Shown piece by piece: positions 60,329 through 64,000 of a stretch of 64,000 nt of DNA. The stretch is from Micromonospora purpureochromogenes (lineage in GTDB: Bacteria; Actinomycetota; Actinomycetes; Mycobacteriales; Micromonosporaceae). Both the position numbers and the translations under genes were made by a program. The stretch is taken from positions 1,178,001 through 1,242,000 of the forward strand of contig NZ_LT607410.1 in NCBI RefSeq assembly GCF_900091515.1, given 5' to 3'. The notes beneath the pieces were generated by a model. The model saw only the letters and a list, made by a program, of their open reading frames with translations, did no database searches and was not told the origin of the DNA. How positions within the stretch are numbered: position 1 is the first letter of the stretch; each line of letters starts with the position of its first letter.

Positions 60329-61099
60329 ATGAGTCAGCACCGTCACCCTGGCGCGCCCGGCCGCGCCGGTGCCGTACCGGCGCTCCCGGATCTTCCGGAG
60401 GCGACCGTCGCGCGGCTCCCCGAGTACCTCCGCGCGCTGCACAACCTCGCCGAGAGCGGTCACGAGACCGTCTCCAGCGAGGGACTGGCCAGCGCCGCCG
60501 GGGTCAACTCGGCCAAGCTTCGCAAGGACCTCTCCCACCTCGGCTCGTACGGCACCCGGGGGGTCGGCTACGACCTCGCGCTGCTGATCGAGCAGATCGA
60601 GTACGTGCTCGGGCTCACCCAGTGCCGGGCCGTCGCCCTGGTCGGCGTGGGTAATCTCGGTCACGCTCTGGCCGGCTACGACGGCTTCGCCAGCCGGGGC
60701 TTCCGGATCGCCGCTCTCTTGGATGCCGATCGCGCCCGGGTCGGCGAGGTGATCAACGGCCTGGTCGTGCAGCACGTCGACGACCTCGCCCGGGTGGCCG
60801 CCGAGGAGTTGATCTCGATCGGCGTGATCGCCACCCCGGCCTCGGCCGCCCAGCCGGTCGCCGATCAGCTCGTCGCGGTCGGCGTGACGAGCATCCTGAA
60901 CTTCGCGCCGTGCGTACTCTCGGTGCCGGAGGGGGTCGACGTGCGCAAGGTCGACCTCGCCATCGAGCTGCAGATCCTGTCCTTCCACGAGCACCGCAAG
61001 GCGTCGCTGACCGCGCTCCCCGCCACCGGCGGGTCCGCCCTCACCGCTCTGCCCGGCGGGCTCGCGGCCACCGACACCCAGGAGGCGATCGGCACGTGA
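60329..61099 (+). CDS. rex: redox-sensing transcriptional repressor Rex
   Basis: A 256-residue repressor that senses the NADH/NAD+ ratio. The N-terminal winged helix has ATVARLPEYLRALHNLAESGHETVSSEGLASAAGVNSAKLRKDLSHLGSYGTRGVGY, and the Rossmann domain begins VALVGVGNLGHALAGY. It controls respiratory and heme genes in Streptomyces. The ATG at 60329 follows ACGGAGTCTC. Its stop overlaps hemA as GTGA, so heme synthesis is directly coupled to Rex. Confidence 0.93.
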   Translation: MSQHRHPGAPGRAGAVPALPDLPEATVARLPEYLRALHNLAESGHETVSSEGLASAAGVNSAKLRKDLSHLGSYGTRGVGYDLALLIEQIEYVLGLTQCRAVALVGVGNLGHALAGYDGFASRGFRIAALLDADRARVGEVINGLVVQHVDDLARVAAEELISIGVIATPASAAQPVADQLVAVGVTSILNFAPCVLSVPEGVDVRKVDLAIELQILSFHEHRKASLTALPATGGSALTALPGGLAATDTQEAIGT

Positions 61100-62466
61100 A
61101 ACTGCTCGTCGTCGGCGCGTCCTACCGCACCGCCCCCGTCGCCACCCTGGAACAGCTGGCGGTCGCCCCCGCCGACCTCACCCGCACGCTGGACCGCCTG
61201 GTCGCCCAGCCGTACGTCGCCGAAGCGGTGCTGGTCTCCACCTGCAACCGGGTGGAGGTCTACGCCGCCGTGTCCGGTTTCCACGGCGGCCTCGGCGACA
61301 TCTGCGCCGTCCTCGCGGAGCAGGCCGGCGCCCCGCCGGCGGCGCTCGCGAACCACCTCTATGTGCACTACGACGCCGCCGCCGTCGACCACGTCTTCCG
61401 GGTCGCCGCCGGCCTGGACTCGATGGTCGTCGGCGAGGCGCAGATCCTCGGCCAGCTGCGCGACGCGTACCACTGGGCCACCGGGGCCGACTCGGCCGGG
61501 CGGCTGCTGCACGAGCTGATGCAGCAGGCGCTGCGGGTGGGCAAGCGGGCGCACGCCGAGACGAACATCGACCGCGCCGGGCAGAGCGTGGTCACCGCCG
61601 CGCTGGACCTGGCCGCCGGTCACCTCGACGGCGACCTCTCCGGCCGCCCCGCCATGGTGGTCGGCGCGGGCGCGATGGGCGCGCTGGGCGTGGCGACGCT
61701 GTCCCGGCGGGGCGCCGGGCCGCTCACCGTCACCAACCGGGGGGCCGACCGGGCGGTACGCCTGGCCGAGTCGTACGGGGCGAACGCCGTGCCGATGGCC
61801 GAGCTCGTCGACGCCCTCTCCACAGTGGACATCGTAGTGGCCGCCACCGCGGCCACCGAACCGGTCCTCACCCTCGACCGGGTCACCCGGGCGCTGGCCG
61901 GCCGCGACGCCGAGCGAGGCCCGCTGGTCCTGCTCGACCTGGCCGTGCCGCGCGACGTCGAGCCCGGGGTGGCCGAGCTGCCCGGCGTCGAGGTGATCGA
62001 CATCGACCGGATGGCCGGGCTGCTCGCCGACGGTCCGGCCGCCGCCGACGCCGCCGAGGTCGCCCGGATCGTCGCGGGCGAGGTGGAGTCGTTCCTGAGC
62101 TGGCTGCGCGGGGCCGACGTGGCGCCCACCGTGGCCGCGCTGCGGGGCCGCGCCGACGACGTGGTCACCGCCGAGCTGCGCCGGCTCGCCCAGCGCCGCC
62201 CCGACCTCGACGACGACCAGCGCGCCGAGGTCGCCCGGACGGTGCACCGGGTGGTGCAGCGGCTGCTGCACCAGCCCACCGTGCGGGTCCGCCAGCTCGC
62301 CGCCGAGCCCGGCGGCGACCAGTACGCCGCCCTGCTGCGGGAGCTGTTCGACCTCCAGGTGCCGCAGACCTCGCCGGTCGACACCGTTCCCGATGTCGTC
62401 GAGAACGCCGACGGCCGGCCCTCCTTCGACGTCGTCGACGTCCCGCCCACCGGAGGTGAGCGATGA
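61096..62466 (+). CDS. hemA: glutamyl-tRNA reductase
   Basis: A 456-residue enzyme that reduces Glu-tRNA(Glu) to glutamate-1-semialdehyde, the first step of the C5 heme pathway. VSTCNRVEVY carries the catalytic Cys50. VGEAQILGQLRDAY, AVRVGKR-like ALRVGKRAHAET and the NADPH motif VVGAGAMGALG follow, and the C-terminal dimerisation helix ends the fold. A hydrophilic tail of about 30 residues (SPVDTVPDVVENADGRP) is extra. GTG start overlaps rex by 4 bp and the stop overlaps hemC by 4 bp. Confidence 0.95.
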   Translation: MKLLVVGASYRTAPVATLEQLAVAPADLTRTLDRLVAQPYVAEAVLVSTCNRVEVYAAVSGFHGGLGDICAVLAEQAGAPPAALANHLYVHYDAAAVDHVFRVAAGLDSMVVGEAQILGQLRDAYHWATGADSAGRLLHELMQQALRVGKRAHAETNIDRAGQSVVTAALDLAAGHLDGDLSGRPAMVVGAGAMGALGVATLSRRGAGPLTVTNRGADRAVRLAESYGANAVPMAELVDALSTVDIVVAATAATEPVLTLDRVTRALAGRDAERGPLVLLDLAVPRDVEPGVAELPGVEVIDIDRMAGLLADGPAAADAAEVARIVAGEVESFLSWLRGADVAPTVAALRGRADDVVTAELRRLAQRRPDLDDDQRAEVARTVHRVVQRLLHQPTVRVRQLAAEPGGDQYAALLRELFDLQVPQTSPVDTVPDVVENADGRPSFDVVDVPPTGGER

Positions 62467-63431
62467 GCACGCCCCTGCGCCTCGGTACCCGGGGCAGCGC
62501 CCTGGCGATGGCCCAGTCGGGCCAGGTCGCCGAGGCCCTGACCGCGGCCACCGGCCGCGAGGTCGAGCTGGTCGAGGTGGTCACCGCCGGTGACCGCTCG
62601 GCGGCTCCGGTGCACCGGCTCGGCGTCGGCGTCTTCGTCTCCGCCCTGCGCGACGCGCTGACCGCCGGCATCATCGACCTCGCGGTGCACTCGTACAAGG
62701 ACCTGCCCACCGCCGCGGCGGCCGGGCTGCACATCGCGGCGGTGCCGCCCCGGCAGGACCCGCGCGACGCGCTGGTCGCCACGGGCGGCCGTACCCTCGC
62801 CGAACTGCCACCGGGCGCCGTGGTCGGCACCGGCGCGCTGCGCCGGATCGCCCAGCTGCACGCCCTCGGGTTGCAGCTGGAGGTCACCCCGATCCGGGGC
62901 AACGTGGACAGCCGCCTGCGGCGGGTGCTCGGCCCGGAGGCCGACCTCGACGCCGTCGTCCTGGCCCGGGCCGGCCTGGCCCGGCTGGGCCGGACCGACG
63001 TGATCACCGAAACGCTCGACCCGATGTTGATGCTGCCCGCGCCCGCCCAGGGCGCGCTGGCGGTGGAGTGCCGGGCCGACGACCACGACCTGGTCGAGCT
63101 GCTCGCGGTGCTCGACCACGCACCGTCCCGGGCCGCGGTCACCGCGGAACGGGCGTTCCTGGCCACCCTGGAGGCCGGATGCTCCGCTCCGGTCGCCGCC
63201 TACGCCGAACTCGCCGAGGGCGACGCCGGTGAGGAGATCTACCTGCGCGGGGCGGTGATCAGCCCGGACGGCACCCGAGACCTCCGGCTGTCCCGCACCG
63301 GTACGCCCGCCGACGCGGCGGAGATCGGCAAGGCACTCGCCGCCGAACTCCTCGAACTCGGCGCCGACTCGATCCTCGGCCAAGAAGGACACACCGGCCC
63401 GGGGACCCAGCAATTTGGGAGCACAGAATGA
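62463..63431 (+). CDS. hemC: hydroxymethylbilane synthase (porphobilinogen deaminase)
   Basis: A 322-residue enzyme that polymerises four porphobilinogens into hydroxymethylbilane. RLGTRGSALAMAQ (N-terminal substrate-binding Arg), DLAVHSYKDLPT, IRGNVDSRLRR and LPAPAQGALAVECR are diagnostic. The dipyrromethane cofactor Cys240 lies in LEAGCSAPVAAYAE. The ATG overlaps the hemA stop (ATGA), and its own stop overlaps hemD the same way, giving a tightly coupled pathway order. Confidence 0.95.
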   Translation: MSTPLRLGTRGSALAMAQSGQVAEALTAATGREVELVEVVTAGDRSAAPVHRLGVGVFVSALRDALTAGIIDLAVHSYKDLPTAAAAGLHIAAVPPRQDPRDALVATGGRTLAELPPGAVVGTGALRRIAQLHALGLQLEVTPIRGNVDSRLRRVLGPEADLDAVVLARAGLARLGRTDVITETLDPMLMLPAPAQGALAVECRADDHDLVELLAVLDHAPSRAAVTAERAFLATLEAGCSAPVAAYAELAEGDAGEEIYLRGAVISPDGTRDLRLSRTGTPADAAEIGKALAAELLELGADSILGQEGHTGPGTQQFGSTE

Positions 63432-64000
63432 CCCGCACCCGTAAGCCCGTAGGCCGGATCGCGTTCGTCGGGGCCGGTCCCGGCGACCCGGGCCTGCTGA
63501 CCCGCCGGGCGCACGACGCCCTGGTCGACGCCGACCAGGTGGTGTACGACCGGGGGGTCCCCGAGTCGCTGCTCGACGCCGTCCGCGCCCAGGCCAGGTC
63601 CGACGCCCAGTTCACGCCCGCCGAGGGTGTGCCGGGCGACGTGGCCAAGGTGCTCATCTCCGCCGCCCGGTCCGGGCTGAACGCGGTGCACCTGGTCGCC
63701 GGTGACCCGTTCGGCCACGACTCGGTGGTCAAGGAGGTGCAGGCGGTGGCGCGTACCGCCGCCCACTTCGAGGTGGTCCCGGGGGTCGGCCAGGCCGAGG
63801 GTGTCGCCACGTACGCCGGTGTTCCGCTGCCGGGCGTGCGCACCGCCGCCGACGTCGAGGACGTCAGCACGCTGGACTTCGACGCGCTGGCCGCGGCCGT
63901 CGGCCGGGGCTCGCTGGCCCTCGCGGTCGACGCGGGCGACCTCGCCGCCGTCCGGGACGGCCTGCTGGCCGCCGGGGTGGACGGCACCACCGGCGTCGGG
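63428..64000 (+). CDS. hemD: uroporphyrinogen-III synthase with N-terminal SUMT-like domain (partial, cut by window end)
   Basis: The first 191 codons of the next heme gene. They form a tetrapyrrole-methylase (SUMT) fold: FVGAGPGDPGLLTRRAHDALVDADQVVYDR is the opening motif. The second motif, normally RLKGGDPFVFGRGGEE, reads HLVAGDPFGHDSVVKEV, so methylation activity is doubtful. In actinobacteria such a degenerate domain precedes the HemD domain in one protein (as in Rv0511). The HemD part lies beyond the window. ATG overlaps the hemC stop. Confidence 0.85.
   Translation, partial: MTRTRKPVGRIAFVGAGPGDPGLLTRRAHDALVDADQVVYDRGVPESLLDAVRAQARSDAQFTPAEGVPGDVAKVLISAARSGLNAVHLVAGDPFGHDSVVKEVQAVARTAAHFEVVPGVGQAEGVATYAGVPLPGVRTAADVEDVSTLDFDALAAAVGRGSLALAVDAGDLAAVRDGLLAAGVDGTTGVG

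Overview
The window is high-GC actinobacterial chromosome, most likely from the Micromonosporaceae (Micromonospora or Salinispora type). The basis is extreme third-position GC, a mycothiol gene (mshA), a mycothiol-dependent isomerase family gene, SenX3/RegX3, BldN and RsbN-like regulators, an actinobacterial 33-residue ribosomal protein and a Rex-hemA-hemC-hemD operon. No phage, transposase, integrase, CRISPR array, rRNA or tRNA was seen.

The backbone, from memory of the published gene order, runs parallel to the Mycobacterium tuberculosis Rv0476-Rv0511 segment: DUF2516 protein, murB, SDR, mshA, YbjN protein, gpm, senX3-regX3, ppx, sugar isomerase, small HTH protein, bS22-like peptide, galE-like protein, PlsC-like acyltransferase, SerB-like HAD, glutaredoxin, hemA, hemC, hemD. 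The bldN/rsbN/rex part instead matches the Streptomyces arrangement. Accessory blocks are inserted into this backbone.

Layout. 1-6733: DUF2516 protein, alpha/beta hydrolase, AlaX-type editing protein, acetyltransferase with a possible leader peptide, nucleotidyltransferase, SDR, WYL regulator, EI24 protein. 6734-7218: gene-free, with a terminator and a rod-like inverted repeat. 7219-13040: a cebEFG-bglC-cebR type beta-glucoside uptake operon with two LacI-type operators. 13156-20076: MDMPI protein, murB, methyltransferase, SDR, mshA, YbjN protein and a histone-H1-like protein. 20077-23698: possible small RNA, two related MFS exporters and 94-bp tandem repeats between them. 23850-27528: gpmA, phoU and senX3-regX3. 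27533-35341: a CitAB-like two-component system divergent from tctCBA-usp-mfs-rraA. 35351-48543: Cys-rich protein, ppx, isomerase, CGNR protein, glutathionylspermidine-synthase-like protein with a lipoprotein, proline dehydrogenase, hydrolase/TetR/YrdB operon, gluzincin-like protein and a MacAB-like exporter. 48802-57896: developmental and core genes through bldN, an AMP-ligase, glutaredoxin and HAD. 57921-59897: a NarL-type two-component system. 60329-64000: rex-hemA-hemC-hemD (hemD cut by the window end).

Regulation can be read unusually well. About sixteen genes have a TANNNT -10 hexamer only 6-8 nt before the start codon, which predicts leaderless mRNAs. Clear operators lie at rex (18-bp Rex site over the -35), the ceb operon (two GAGAGCGCTCTC sites), the hydrolase-tetR operon (two 15-bp sites around a consensus promoter) and probably senX3/phoU (PHO-box-like repeats). 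Gene-end hairpins fall into three dispersed families that recur in the window. I found no single obviously new system. The best candidates for undescribed biology are two structured intergenic RNAs (6954-7080 and about 20214-20431), the H1-like three-part protein and the compact TetR-controlled leaderless promoter.
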